A DNA stretch of 64,000 nucleotides from Lachnospiraceae bacterium 10-1 (GTDB taxonomy: Bacteria; Bacillota; Clostridia; Lachnospirales; Lachnospiraceae), in assembly GCA_000403495.2 (NCBI GenBank), contig KE159810.1, forward strand, positions 124,001-188,000, read 5' to 3'. The position numbers were made by a program, and so were the translations under genes. The notes beneath the pieces were generated by a model. That model saw nothing but the letters and a program-made list of their open reading frames with translations. It searched no databases and was not told the DNA's origin. Within the stretch, counting starts at the first letter, position 1, and each line of letters begins with the position of its first letter. This document shows, one piece after another, positions 49,411-58,920 of this stretch.

Positions 49411-51549
49411 TTATTTGGTAAGCAGCATCATAATATCATTGCTTCTTGCCACAAACTTGCTCATGGCTTCCGGTTCAAGGGGTGCATGCTGCAGCAGGGC
49501 AAGATCATAAAGCTGTTCGCAGATCATATTTACATTGCTGCCTTCCGTATGGTCCATAATATACTGAACCAGCGGATGGTTTGCATTTAAGATCAAAGTT
49601 TCCCCTTCTCTTCCCATGTCTCCCATATTCATGCCGGGCATGGAGTACATTTTCATCATATCCTGCATTCTTCTGGTTTCCTCAGAAAGCGTAATCATGG
49701 AAGAAATCTTTTTGTTTTTCAGCTTTTCCACCTTAATAGTGATCTTGTCTTTCTTAAGGGCCTTTTTCATTACCTTACCGATTGCTTCGGCTGCTTCCTC
49801 CAACTCTTTTTCTGCTTTTTTGCTGGTCTTTGACTTAAAGGTATCCGTAAGGTCTGCATCAATTCTCTGGAACTTAATTCCTTCATTTTTTGCTTCAAGC
49901 TGGGAAACAAAAGGCTGGTCAATATTGTGTGTTAAAATCACAGCATCCATTTTAGCTGCCTTAAACATGTTGATATACTGGCTCTGCTGCTTTTCATCGG
50001 TTACATAATAAATAATCTTTTCCTTGGGTTCTTCCTCTGCATCCTCTGCTTCACTACCGGTATCAGCCTCAGAATCTGCACTGATTACATTACCCTCTGC
50101 ATCCACAACTTCAGCTTTTACTTCTTCGCTTTCCGAAGTTTCTTCCTTCCCGTCTTCCTGACCTTTTCCTTCTTCCTGGTTTTCTTCTTTCTCTGTCTTT
50201 TCCACTTCGTCAGGATCTGTTTTATTCACTTCCAGACATTCAGGCAGCGTCAGATATTTTCCTTCCAGGTTCTTAAACAGAATATAATCTGTCATCTTTT
50301 CACAGAACTTATCATCCTTTAAACATCCAAACTTGATGAAAGGACTGATGTCATCCCAGTATTTATCATATTCTTCCTTTTCTGTCTTACACATACCGGA
50401 AAGCTTATCCGCAACTTTCTTGGAAATGTAATCAGAAATCTTTTTCACAAAACCATCATTCTGCAGTGCACTTCTTGATACGTTAAGGGGCAGGTCAGGA
50501 CAATCAATCACACCCTTTAAGAGCATCAGGAATTCAGGAATCACTTCCTTAATATTATCTGCAATAAATACCTGATTATTGTAAAGTTTAATCACACCTT
50601 CAATAGACTCATATTCCATGTTAATCTTAGGGAAATACAAAATACCTTTTAAGTTAAAAGGATAATCCATATTCAAATGAATCCAGAACAAAGGCTCCTT
50701 GTAATCCTGAAAAACCTTACGGTAAAATTCAAGGTATTCTTCCTTGCTGCAGTCATTGGGATGTTTCATCCATAAAGGCTGGGTTTCATTTAAAAGCTCA
50801 GGACGCTTTGTAATTTTATACCTTAATTTGTCCTCTTCCTTTTCCGGTTTAATCTCCTCCACTACCGTATCCGTATCCAGCTTTTCATCTGCATCAATGG
50901 TCTGGGTATCGGTGGTATTTTCCTTGGAAAGATAGATTTCTGTAGGCATGAAGGAGCAGTATTTCTTTATTACTTCTCTTGCCCTGTACTCATTGCAGAA
51001 TTCCAGCACATCTTCATTGATAAAAAGGGTAATGGTGGTACCTACCTCCTGCCTGTCCCCTTCTTTCATGTCAAACTCCGTACCGCCATCGCATTCCCAA
51101 TGCACCGGCGCAGCGCCTTCCTGCCAGGAAAGTGTGTCAATATGCACTTCATCTGCTACCATAAATGCAGAATAAAAACCAAGTCCAAAGTGACCTATAA
51201 TCTGGTCTTCGTTGGTTTTATCCTTATATTTTGAAATAAAATCCGTTGCTCCTGAAAAAGCAATCTGGTTAATGTATTCTTCCACCTCATCTGCGGTCAT
51301 ACCGATACCATTATCGATAAACTTAAGCGTCTTTTCCTCCGGATTTACAAGAACCTGAATCTTTCCCTTAAATCCTTCGGGAAGGGGATATTCTCCCATC
51401 ATATCCAATTTTTTCAGCTTGGTTATGGCGTCACAGCCATTAGATATTAACTCCCTGAAAAAGATATCGTGGTCTGAATATAACCACTTTTTAATGATTG
51501 GGAATATGTTTTCACTATTAATTGATAAGTTGCCATGCTTCTCTGCCAC
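49411..51549 (-). CDS. htpG: Hsp90-family chaperone HtpG
   Basis: ATP-dependent chaperone, 712 residues against about 625 in most bacteria. The GHKL ATPase motifs are intact: ELISNGCDAITKL, DNGIGMTADEVEEY, and GHFGLGFYSAFMVAD. The middle-domain segment LPLNVSRSALQND is also canonical. The extra length is an acidic, low-complexity insert of about 65 residues (about 443-510, rich in Glu, Asp, Lys and Ser) before IIYYVTDEKQQ, with a shorter acidic stretch near 220. Expression should be heat-shock controlled through a perfect CIRCE element just upstream (51619-51645) and the promoter at 51583-51611. Confidence 0.96.
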   Translation of the reverse strand: MAEKHGNLSINSENIFPIIKKWLYSDHDIFFRELISNGCDAITKLKKLDMMGEYPLPEGFKGKIQVLVNPEEKTLKFIDNGIGMTADEVEEYINQIAFSGATDFISKYKDKTNEDQIIGHFGLGFYSAFMVADEVHIDTLSWQEGAAPVHWECDGGTEFDMKEGDRQEVGTTITLFINEDVLEFCNEYRAREVIKKYCSFMPTEIYLSKENTTDTQTIDADEKLDTDTVVEEIKPEKEEDKLRYKITKRPELLNETQPLWMKHPNDCSKEEYLEFYRKVFQDYKEPLFWIHLNMDYPFNLKGILYFPKINMEYESIEGVIKLYNNQVFIADNIKEVIPEFLMLLKGVIDCPDLPLNVSRSALQNDGFVKKISDYISKKVADKLSGMCKTEKEEYDKYWDDISPFIKFGCLKDDKFCEKMTDYILFKNLEGKYLTLPECLEVNKTDPDEVEKTEKEENQEEGKGQEDGKEETSESEEVKAEVVDAEGNVISADSEADTGSEAEDAEEEPKEKIIYYVTDEKQQSQYINMFKAAKMDAVILTHNIDQPFVSQLEAKNEGIKFQRIDADLTDTFKSKTSKKAEKELEEAAEAIGKVMKKALKKDKITIKVEKLKNKKISSMITLSEETRRMQDMMKMYSMPGMNMGDMGREGETLILNANHPLVQYIMDHTEGSNVNMICEQLYDLALLQHAPLEPEAMSKFVARSNDIMMLLTK

Positions 51550-51582
51550 AGTAAATCACTCCTTTTCTCTGAACTAAAATTA

Positions 51583-51611
51583 AGTGTAATTCCCCTTCTT
51601 AAAAAAGTCAA
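51583..51611 (-). promoter_or_regulatory. htpG promoter
   Basis: On minus, TTGACT (51606-51611), 17 bases, TACACT (51583-51588), five and four matches to consensus. It lies about 35 bases before the htpG start. The CIRCE operator ends eight bases upstream of the -35. Confidence 0.75.
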
Positions 51612-51618
51612 GGCAAAA

Positions 51619-51645
51619 TTAGCACTCATTTAATATGAGTGCTAA
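51619..51645. promoter_or_regulatory. CIRCE element (HrcA operator)
   Basis: TTAGCACTC (51619-51627), a nine-base spacer, and GAGTGCTAA (51637-51645): a perfect match to the CIRCE consensus bound by the heat-shock repressor HrcA. It is upstream of the -35 of the htpG promoter rather than over the transcription start, which is less common. In B. subtilis htpG is not HrcA-controlled, so this marks a different heat-shock wiring. Confidence 0.95.
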
Positions 51646-51698
51646 TAATTCACAAAATACCTGATATTTACGGGCTTTTCCTAATTCTAAAATTTTTA

Positions 51699-52748
51699 TT
51701 AACTAAAATATTGATTGTAAATATCAAAGAAATTCCGGGTACTTACATCCTCATTTCTATTAAGGGAAACCTTTTCCCACAAGTCCTCATTTAAGGTTCT
51801 TGTAAGTGTTTCCACAAAGGCATCATATTCCTGTCCGAATACCTCTTCCTTTCTTTTTTCCACAATCTTAATTTTATTGGCATCTGTTTCTTCCCGGTTA
51901 AAAGTGCTGATACATTTTAAAATATGAAATCCATAATCCGTTTCAATAATACCGCTGACCTGGCCTGTCTCTAAGTTAAAAGCAATATCCTCGAACTCCT
52001 TCCCCATTTCTCCTTTGCCAAAGGACCAGGTACCCTTTTCCCCCTCGCTGTAGGTAAGCACCAGTTCTTCAAAGTCACAGTCTTCCTCATGGGCAAGTGT
52101 CAGGATTTCTTCCGCCCTTTTTCTTGCATCTTCCTTTACCGCATCTGTAAAATCCAGTTTTTTACCCGTGCCGTCCAGCGTATAGGTTTTAATCAAAATA
52201 TTCTGCACTGTAATCGTTCTGGCCTCGTCATCACTGATTTCAGGATTGATATCCTTTATGATATACTCATATACTTTATTAGCCAGCGCAAATTCCGAAT
52301 AAAGAGTTTCAATGGTTTCCTGTGTTACCTGCATGGCTTCGATTTCCGCGTCATTTAAAGAACTAAAATATTGAGCTGCTGCTGCACGGGCCTGTTCCTT
52401 TTCCGTAGAGTTTAAAGTTACATTATACTGCTGTGCCAGCAGATTCATGGTTTTAATCTGGGCAAGCTGAGCCAATACCATATCTTTAACGTTTTCCTCC
52501 AGCGTCACGCCATTTAAATCTGTTTTCCAGATTTCTTCTCCATACACACTTTCATATTGCTCCTGTGCATTGGTCAGATATACCATTATCTCAGGCAGAG
52601 TGCCGGACATTGTTTCTATCCGGAAAATTTCATCCTTCTTAAAACCAGTGGTAAGCACCAGCTTAGTATCCGTGTCCTTAATCTTACATCCTGTAAAGGA
52701 AAAAAGCAGCAGGATATACAAAGACAGCAGGATTATTTTTTTCCTCAT
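51699..52748 (-). CDS. Parvulin-type peptidyl-prolyl isomerase lipoprotein
   Basis: PrsA/SurA-like foldase of 349 residues. The lipoprotein signal ends in FSFTGC (Cys about 21). A SurA_N-like helical region (about 60-165) precedes a rotamase domain (about 180-290) with FEELVLTYSEG, WSFGKGEMGKEFEDIAF and DYGFHILKC, the parvulin signature. A helical tail follows. The ATG at 52746-52748 overlaps the stop of the FAD oxidoreductase gene (ATGA) and begins the signal peptide; a longer reading lies inside that gene. It probably helps fold exported proteins outside the membrane. Confidence 0.9.
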   Translation of the reverse strand: MRKKIILLSLYILLLFSFTGCKIKDTDTKLVLTTGFKKDEIFRIETMSGTLPEIMVYLTNAQEQYESVYGEEIWKTDLNGVTLEENVKDMVLAQLAQIKTMNLLAQQYNVTLNSTEKEQARAAAAQYFSSLNDAEIEAMQVTQETIETLYSEFALANKVYEYIIKDINPEISDDEARTITVQNILIKTYTLDGTGKKLDFTDAVKEDARKRAEEILTLAHEEDCDFEELVLTYSEGEKGTWSFGKGEMGKEFEDIAFNLETGQVSGIIETDYGFHILKCISTFNREETDANKIKIVEKRKEEVFGQEYDAFVETLTRTLNEDLWEKVSLNRNEDVSTRNFFDIYNQYFS

Positions 52749-54148
52749 ACTTCTATTTTCCTCAAAATACTTCTGGCCACACTGATTCCATTTGCAGACG
52801 CCTGTTGAAGTCCTCTTGTGACGCCGGCCCCGTCTCCAATTGCCCGAAGACCGCAAATACTGGTTTCAAAATCTTTATTTACAATTACCCTGTTAGAATA
52901 AAACTTCACTTCCACCCCGTAAAGCAGCGTCTCATCTGCTGCAATTCCCGGTGTGATCTTGTCAAGTGCAACCAGCATTTCCTCTATATCCACCATGATT
53001 CGATGTGGAAATACCAAGGAAAGATCTCCCGGTACTGCATCTTTTAAGGTGGGAATCAGATTGTTTCTGCAAAGACGTTCCTCTGTGGTTCTTCTTCCTC
53101 TCTTAAAATCCCCGAATGTCTGAACCATAATTCTTCCTCCGCAGAGCATATTGGAAAGCTGGGAAATATGTTTGCCATACTCAATAGGCGTCTTAAAAGG
53201 CTTGGTAAAATTCTTGCTTACCAGGATGGCAAAATTGGTGTTATCGGTCTTGTGATCCTTTGATTTATAAGCATGACCGTTAACCACCGCCAAACCGCCT
53301 TCATAGTATTCCGTAGCCACTTCACCAGAAGGATTGGTACAAAAGGTTCTTACCTTATCGTCAAAGGTCGGCGTATGATAAATCAGCTTGGCTTCGTAAA
53401 GATTTTCATTTAAAAACTGCATAACCTCATCACGGACTTCCACCCGGACGCCAATATCCACCGTTCCGGGAGTAGTTTCAATTCCAATTTCTTCGCATTT
53501 ATCCTTAAACCAGTCAGCCCCTTCCCTGCCCACTGCAGATACGATTTCTTTTGCAAAGAAGCTTTCTCCCTTATCTGTTTTAATGCCTACAGCCTTACCA
53601 TCTTCTACAAGAATTTCTTCTACCATAGTATTAAAGTGAAGAACCGCCCCCATTTTTTCCAGATGATGCTGAAGCTTTTCATAAATCTTATAGCCTTCTT
53701 CCGTTCCCAAATGACGAATCGGGCATTCCACCAGTTTTAAGTTTGCATTAATGGCTTTTTTCCTGATTTCCCTGATCTCTGCCTGGCGGTCCAACCCGTA
53801 AACACTGGTATCCGCGCCAAATTTTAAATAAATATCATCAGACTCTTTAATTAATTTCTGCGTCTCATCATATCCTAAAATTGCCGGCAGATTCCCGCCC
53901 ACATCAGGGGAGAGAGAAAGCTTTCCATCCGAAAAAGCACCGGCACCGGCAAATCCTGTGGTAATAGAGCAGGGCTTACATCCTACACACTGCTTGGTAA
54001 TACGCTTGGGACACTGACGCTTTTCAATGGAACGTCCCTTTTCCACAATCAATACCTTTAAGTCTTTTTTCTTATCTAACAATTCATAGGCACAGAAAAT
54101 ACCTCCCGGACCTGCACCAATAATAATCACATCATACTGTTTTTCCAT
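52745..54148 (-). CDS. FAD-dependent oxidoreductase
   Basis: Flavoprotein of 467 residues. The dinucleotide-binding motif is DVIIIGAGPGGIFCAYEL at the N-terminus, and the C-terminal FAD segment is CGLRAIGDGAGVTRGLQQA. Cysteines in QCVGCKPCS (about 62-70) are conserved in this family and could bind metal or act in redox. It is of the NAD(P)/FAD-dependent oxidoreductase group related to the uncharacterised YhiN/DUF-type dehydrogenases; the substrate is unknown. GGGAGG precedes the ATG at 54148; a longer reading has no such site. Confidence 0.88.
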   Translation of the reverse strand: MEKQYDVIIIGAGPGGIFCAYELLDKKKDLKVLIVEKGRSIEKRQCPKRITKQCVGCKPCSITTGFAGAGAFSDGKLSLSPDVGGNLPAILGYDETQKLIKESDDIYLKFGADTSVYGLDRQAEIREIRKKAINANLKLVECPIRHLGTEEGYKIYEKLQHHLEKMGAVLHFNTMVEEILVEDGKAVGIKTDKGESFFAKEIVSAVGREGADWFKDKCEEIGIETTPGTVDIGVRVEVRDEVMQFLNENLYEAKLIYHTPTFDDKVRTFCTNPSGEVATEYYEGGLAVVNGHAYKSKDHKTDNTNFAILVSKNFTKPFKTPIEYGKHISQLSNMLCGGRIMVQTFGDFKRGRRTTEERLCRNNLIPTLKDAVPGDLSLVFPHRIMVDIEEMLVALDKITPGIAADETLLYGVEVKFYSNRVIVNKDFETSICGLRAIGDGAGVTRGLQQASANGISVARSILRKIEV

Positions 54149-54204
54149 ATAAATACCTCCCAAATCTTCCGTTTGTCCTTTTATGCTTCTAAACACCGCT
54201 ATTA

Positions 54205-56805
54205 CTAAGATAACATAATAACAGCCTCACTTCCAGCATTTGTTTTGCGGATCTGTATTTGATCTCCGATTTTTTCTGCCAGTTCAGGCACATGGGAGAT
54301 TATCCCAATAAGCCTGTTTTTCTCTACCAGACTCTGTAAAGTGACACAGGCCTGTTCCAGGGATTCACTGTCCAGACTTCCAAAGCCTTCATCTATAAAA
54401 AGCGCTTCCACCCTGCGTCCTCCGCTCCTGCTCTGCACCACATCACTCATCCCAAGTGCAAGAGACAAGGACACTTTAAAAGACTCGCCTCCTGACAAAG
54501 TCTTCACAGATCTGTATTTACCGGTATAATAATCCATCACTTCAATTTCCAGATTATCTTTGCTGCGGCCGTCTGAAACCTCCTTTACCCTGCGCATCTT
54601 ATATCTTCCACTGCTCATACAGGCAAGGCGGATATTTGCCGCGTGGAGAATTTCCTCAAAGTAAGAAGCAAGCACATACTGTTCAAACACCAGCCGCTTT
54701 TTATTGTTTCCGTTTGCCGCATCATCCAAGTCCTTAAGAAGACTATATTTTTTCATTAACGCTTCCAGTTTTCCGTTTTTTTCTTTTAATGAGGAAAGTA
54801 CTTTTTTCACACTCTGAAAGCGGTTTTCCAACTTCCTGCAATCCTCAAAAAGCCCATTCTTTTCCATTACTGCCTGCTGCACATTTTCTGTAAGCAGCTT
54901 AATGTCTTCTCTCTTTTCCTCTTTTGTCTCTTCCTCAAGATGTAAAATCATTTCGTCGTTTAAGTGACATTCCTGGCGGTAATTCTGGATTTCTTCCCTG
55001 CGTTTTTGCATAGTCTGTTGATCAGAAAGAACCTTAATATAGCTTTCCTTTGTTTCAAATCCCAGCATCAGGCATCTTTCATAAAAGGTTTCCTGCTGCC
55101 GGCTCAGCATTTTGCTTTCTTCTAAATGCTCTTTCCTTTTCTTTTCCAGCAGCTTTTCCTTTTCTTCAAGTACCGCAAGCCTTTGTTCGTATTTTCTCAA
55201 ATATATGTTAAATTCTTCCTCACTGTACGCCGCAATATACTCATTTATGACTTCTTTACGTCCTTTTCTTCTTTCGGTCATAAGAAGATATTCCTTTTCA
55301 AACGCTTCCACGCGCAGATTAAGTTCCTGAACCTGTGTAAGCTGTGCGGTGGTTTTTCCGTGAAGATCCACTCTTTGTTTTTGTTTTTTCTCAAATTCTG
55401 CTTTTAATTGTTTTACCTCTTCCTCCCCGGGAAGTCCGTCCTTTGCCATGGCAGGCAATGGATGGTGGAGAGAGCCGCACACCGGACAGGGCGTTCCCTC
55501 GGACAATTTTCCGGCAAGAATCCCGGCAATTCCATGCCGGTAAGCCTTATCGGCCTGTTCATAAAGGGACTTTGCCTTTTCCTCCTCCTGCTCAGCCTTC
55601 AAATAAGCTTTTTGAAGTTTACATAACTCATCTTTCTTATCTTTTTCTGCCTTTTTCTCCCGGGCAAGCAGAATTTCCGCCTGTGCCTGTTCTTTTTCCT
55701 CCTGATAAGCAGTCAAAAGCTCCTGCCTGTACCTGTAAAAACCTTCCTCCTTCTCTTTCTGCGCTTTCAGGCTTATGATTTCCTCTGAAATTTCCTCTAT
55801 TTCTTTCCAAAGTAAAACCGTCTTTTCTTCTACTGCATTTAGCTGTAGTTCTTCTGTTCTTAAAGAGGCGGCTTTTTCCTGTTTATCTAAAAGAAGTACC
55901 TTCTCCTGCATTTCTTCTTCCCTGGCGCAAAGCGCCATCCGGCGCTGTTTTTCCGCCTCCAGCTTATCAAGAAGTCCTGCTGTTTTTTCAGCCTTTGCCA
56001 GTTTTGCAGTAAGTGCCTGCACCAGCTCTTCTTTCCCAGCCAAACTCTTTTGACCGGCTTTGCTTTCTTTTCTTAATTCCTTTACCTGTTCCTCCAAATA
56101 GGAAATGATTCCCTGATAAAAATAGCTGCCTTCCTCTTCTTTGGTAATTCCATCCCGCTTAAGCATATCAATATCTTCGTCCATCCTGTGACGGAATTCC
56201 ATAATCTGTCTGTAGATTTCTCCTGACCTTTTTTTCAGATTAGAAGCTGTTTTTTCATACAGGTCAGTGGCAAAAATTTCCCGAAAGATTTTTGTTTTTT
56301 CTATGGAAGATGCAGACAAAAATTTTGTAAACTCTCCCTGTGCAATCATGGACAACTGCTTAAACTGGCGGTAATCCAGCCTTAAAAGCTCCTGTACGGC
56401 GCGGGTTACTTCACTGCTGCCTTCCACTACCCCTCCATCTGGTCCGGTAAAAACCGCCCGCTCCTTTTCTTTTGTAAGCGTTCCTGCACTCTTTCGTTTA
56501 CTGGGACGCAGGTATTCCGGATTTCTGTAGATGGTATAGTTTTCTCCCTTATGTGTCATGGAAAGCTCCACATAAGTAGGGGTATCCGCCTTGGCAAAAT
56601 CACTGCGGACACTGTTCTTTTCCCTGACCTCCCCACTCATATTTCCATACAACGCATAGGTTATTGCATCAAAAACAGTGGTCTTTCCTGCACCGGTAGG
56701 TCCGGTAATCAAAAAAATCCCTCTTTCCTTAAAGCCCGAAAAATCAATTTCCTGTTTTTCCTTGTAAGGTCCCCATCCACAAATAGTCAGTTTCACAGGC
56801 TTCAT
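54205..56805 (-). CDS. sbcC: Exonuclease subunit SbcC
   Basis: Rad50-like SMC-type ATPase of 866 residues, shorter than E. coli SbcC (1048). Walker A is GPTGAGKTTVFDAITYALYG, the zinc hook CPVCGSLHHP (about 437-446) sits between two long coiled coils, the signature is LSGGESFKVSLSLALG, and Walker B is ALFIDEGFGSLD. With SbcD it forms a nuclease that cleaves hairpins and processes blocked DNA ends. It follows sbcD by four bases. Confidence 0.95.
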   Translation of the reverse strand: MKPVKLTICGWGPYKEKQEIDFSGFKERGIFLITGPTGAGKTTVFDAITYALYGNMSGEVREKNSVRSDFAKADTPTYVELSMTHKGENYTIYRNPEYLRPSKRKSAGTLTKEKERAVFTGPDGGVVEGSSEVTRAVQELLRLDYRQFKQLSMIAQGEFTKFLSASSIEKTKIFREIFATDLYEKTASNLKKRSGEIYRQIMEFRHRMDEDIDMLKRDGITKEEEGSYFYQGIISYLEEQVKELRKESKAGQKSLAGKEELVQALTAKLAKAEKTAGLLDKLEAEKQRRMALCAREEEMQEKVLLLDKQEKAASLRTEELQLNAVEEKTVLLWKEIEEISEEIISLKAQKEKEEGFYRYRQELLTAYQEEKEQAQAEILLAREKKAEKDKKDELCKLQKAYLKAEQEEEKAKSLYEQADKAYRHGIAGILAGKLSEGTPCPVCGSLHHPLPAMAKDGLPGEEEVKQLKAEFEKKQKQRVDLHGKTTAQLTQVQELNLRVEAFEKEYLLMTERRKGRKEVINEYIAAYSEEEFNIYLRKYEQRLAVLEEKEKLLEKKRKEHLEESKMLSRQQETFYERCLMLGFETKESYIKVLSDQQTMQKRREEIQNYRQECHLNDEMILHLEEETKEEKREDIKLLTENVQQAVMEKNGLFEDCRKLENRFQSVKKVLSSLKEKNGKLEALMKKYSLLKDLDDAANGNNKKRLVFEQYVLASYFEEILHAANIRLACMSSGRYKMRRVKEVSDGRSKDNLEIEVMDYYTGKYRSVKTLSGGESFKVSLSLALGMSDVVQSRSGGRRVEALFIDEGFGSLDSESLEQACVTLQSLVEKNRLIGIISHVPELAEKIGDQIQIRKTNAGSEAVIMLS

Positions 56806-56809
56806 ACTT

Positions 56810-58030
56810 CTATCCTTCCAACTCCTTAATTACATCCACCATAATCTCTTTTCCCTCATCTGAAAGTACTGCATCCCTTACTTCCCGGTAAAAAGCTTCA
56901 AACATGGATAAAGTATCTTTCTTTTCAACAAGCATACTCCCCTGCATTGATTCCTCTTTTAATAAAAAATCCTGCGCCTCTTTTCTTACAATCTGCATCA
57001 CATTAGGGTATTTGCTGCGAAGGGTTCCAATAGGATCAATCAGTTCGCCCTGATCTGTTAAAACCGCCTGAATATAATCCTGTCTTTTTTTCTGCGCTTT
57101 TGGATTCTCTTCTTCTGCTGCCTCTAAAAGCGCCTTTAAGGTTCCCTCTATTTTTCTCATGCTCCGCATGGGAAAAAGGGGCAGCTTTTCCACTTTTTTA
57201 AGTCCCTGCCCATCCAATGTTACCATAAGAGCCGCCTTAGTCATTCCGGCTTCCCCAAAAGAATACTGTAGTGGAGCGCCTGCATACCATACAGGATAAT
57301 CGCCGATTCTCTGAGGCTTATGAATATGCCCTAATGCCACATAATCAAAGCCCTGAAACAAAGATACGTCCACATTGTCAAGCCCTCCCACATGAATGGC
57401 AGTTTCACTGTCGGAAAGCTCCGGCTCACGTCCCGCATCTGTCACAAAAAAATGCGTGACCAGCACCCGGTTCTTCTTCCATTTCCCTGAAATCTGCATC
57501 TGCTGTTTTTCCTTATGCAGAATATCTTTGTCTTCCGGGCTCTCTCCTTCCGGCACACTTTCTTCCTCCCAGTACTGTTTCAGGAGCAGTTCTACCGCTT
57601 CCCCGCTGGTTCTTACCCCTGCCTGCGCCGGTTTCATAAACGGGAAAAGCACAAACTCCGTCTCCTCTTTTTTCCCTTGGAAGCTCACCCTTGTCAGCAC
57701 ATCCTTTTGGATTCCTGCAATGTGAACCCCCTGTCTGGAAAGCAGACTTTCTCCAAAAGACAATCGTTCCGGTGAATCATGGTTTCCACTGATGATCACC
57801 GCCTGTATTCCCATCCGGGACAGTTCATTTAAAAATCCGTCAAATAAAGTCACTGCCTCCGCCGGAGGAATTGCCCTGTCATAAACATCCCCTGCAATCA
57901 CCACTGCCTGCGCACCGCCTGCTTTTGCCATGTCCGCAATCTGAGATAAAATATACCTTTGATCCTCCAGCATGGAAAAATCATTAATTACTTTTCCGAT
58001 ATGAAGATCTGCCACATGTAAAAACTTCAT
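56810..58030 (-). CDS. sbcD: Exonuclease subunit SbcD
   Basis: Mre11-like metallophosphoesterase of 406 residues. Metal-binding motifs appear in order: HVADLHIGK, IAGDVYDRAIPP, ISGNHDSPERLSFG, VTHFFV and ALGHIHKPQ. The start ATG overlaps the stop of the upstream PHP gene (ATGA), and the stop lies four bases before sbcC, so the three genes are coupled. Confidence 0.95.
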   Translation of the reverse strand: MKFLHVADLHIGKVINDFSMLEDQRYILSQIADMAKAGGAQAVVIAGDVYDRAIPPAEAVTLFDGFLNELSRMGIQAVIISGNHDSPERLSFGESLLSRQGVHIAGIQKDVLTRVSFQGKKEETEFVLFPFMKPAQAGVRTSGEAVELLLKQYWEEESVPEGESPEDKDILHKEKQQMQISGKWKKNRVLVTHFFVTDAGREPELSDSETAIHVGGLDNVDVSLFQGFDYVALGHIHKPQRIGDYPVWYAGAPLQYSFGEAGMTKAALMVTLDGQGLKKVEKLPLFPMRSMRKIEGTLKALLEAAEEENPKAQKKRQDYIQAVLTDQGELIDPIGTLRSKYPNVMQIVRKEAQDFLLKEESMQGSMLVEKKDTLSMFEAFYREVRDAVLSDEGKEIMVDVIKELEG

Positions 58031-58776
58031 CCGATTTCCTTTCCTTTTGAATCAAACCAGGCAGCTCCATTTGTCAAAAGATAATCTTCACCGCTTAAAA
58101 TCACCTGACAGTAATCCCTAATTGATTTAAGTTTTCTCTTAAATGCAACACCGCCGCCCAAAAGATCAGTAGTGTGAATATCCGATCCGGCACTGATTGG
58201 CAGCCTATGTTCATTTGCATAGGCAATTGCCCGCTTATCAAAATCCGGATTATTATGACTTAAGCTTAAAGGAGAAGAGTGGGTGGCATTGATTCCCTCC
58301 ACCCCGTCCACATCCTCCGGGAAAAGCCGGATCTTGGGAATATACCATTCTTCTCTATAGGGATGGGCATGAATTACCATTCCTTCCGCTTTCCTAATCA
58401 GCTCATGCTGTTCCTTAATGGACGCATCCTTAATCTCCGGATGCTGTTTCAGCCACATTTTGTCTACCCCGTAAATTAAAAATTCCGTTCCCTGATAGCA
58501 GGACTCATAGCCAAAAAACACGTCAAGCCCTATTTCCTCTCCCTTATCTTTTGCATGTTCATAGCCTGTGCAAAACTGTTCAATCCATTCTTCCCAGGGC
58601 AGACCGGCACTTATACAGCTGTTTCCATACCAGTTGTGGTCTGTAATGATAATACCGGTGTAGCCGGCCTCCTTTGCCGCCTGTGCCATTTCTCTTCCCG
58701 TGCTGCGGGCGCAGGCACTGCTCTCGCTGGTATGCATGTGGGTTTCATATAAATATGGGTAATCTTCTATCCTCAT
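58027..58776 (-). CDS. PHP-domain phosphoesterase
   Basis: Polymerase-and-histidinol-phosphatase-type metallohydrolase of about 249 residues. Metal ligands are seen in YETHMHTSE, IITDHNWYG, VIHAHPYREE and SAGSDIHTTD. The substrate is unknown; relatives hydrolyse phosphodiesters, nucleotide phosphates or trinucleotides. The start is uncertain: the ATG at 58776 (MRIEDYPYL) has a weak GGA seven bases upstream, and an ATG at 58788 is also possible. The reading to 58812 runs through a GC-rich dyad unlike coding sequence. It is coupled to sbcD, hinting at a DNA-repair or nucleotide-salvage link. Confidence 0.87.
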   Translation of the reverse strand: MRIEDYPYLYETHMHTSESSACARSTGREMAQAAKEAGYTGIIITDHNWYGNSCISAGLPWEEWIEQFCTGYEHAKDKGEEIGLDVFFGYESCYQGTEFLIYGVDKMWLKQHPEIKDASIKEQHELIRKAEGMVIHAHPYREEWYIPKIRLFPEDVDGVEGINATHSSPLSLSHNNPDFDKRAIAYANEHRLPISAGSDIHTTDLLGGGVAFKRKLKSIRDYCQVILSGEDYLLTNGAAWFDSKGKEIG

Positions 58777-58854
58777 TTTTATATCCATCTGCGCGTTGCG
58801 GCGCGCGTACAAACAACGAATGTCAGGCTCCTCCTGCCATCCTTATGTTAATCA

Positions 58855-58886
58855 ACAGGCTGAATACGCATTTTTATTCAGCCTGT
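58855..58886 (-). terminator. Hairpin downstream of the CobA-HemD-GNAT gene
   Basis: ACAGGCTGAATA (58855-58866) and its perfect complement (58875-58886) flank an eight-base loop. It starts 35 bases after the stop of the tetrapyrrole fusion gene (58921) and before the PHP gene, which places it between two transcription units. The U-tract on minus is weak. Confidence 0.55.
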
Positions 58887-58920
58887 GCTCCCTTATGCCT
58901 GCTTTCAACAGACACCCGGA

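Noticed and set aside
49411-58776. A defence island around sbcCD and htpG
   Set aside because: All genes are standard housekeeping or repair families; no restriction, toxin or retron-type genes are present.
58777-58812. N-terminal extension of the PHP protein to 58812
   Set aside because: The added codons come from a GC-rich dyad, start at a non-ATG codon and lack a Shine-Dalgarno sequence.
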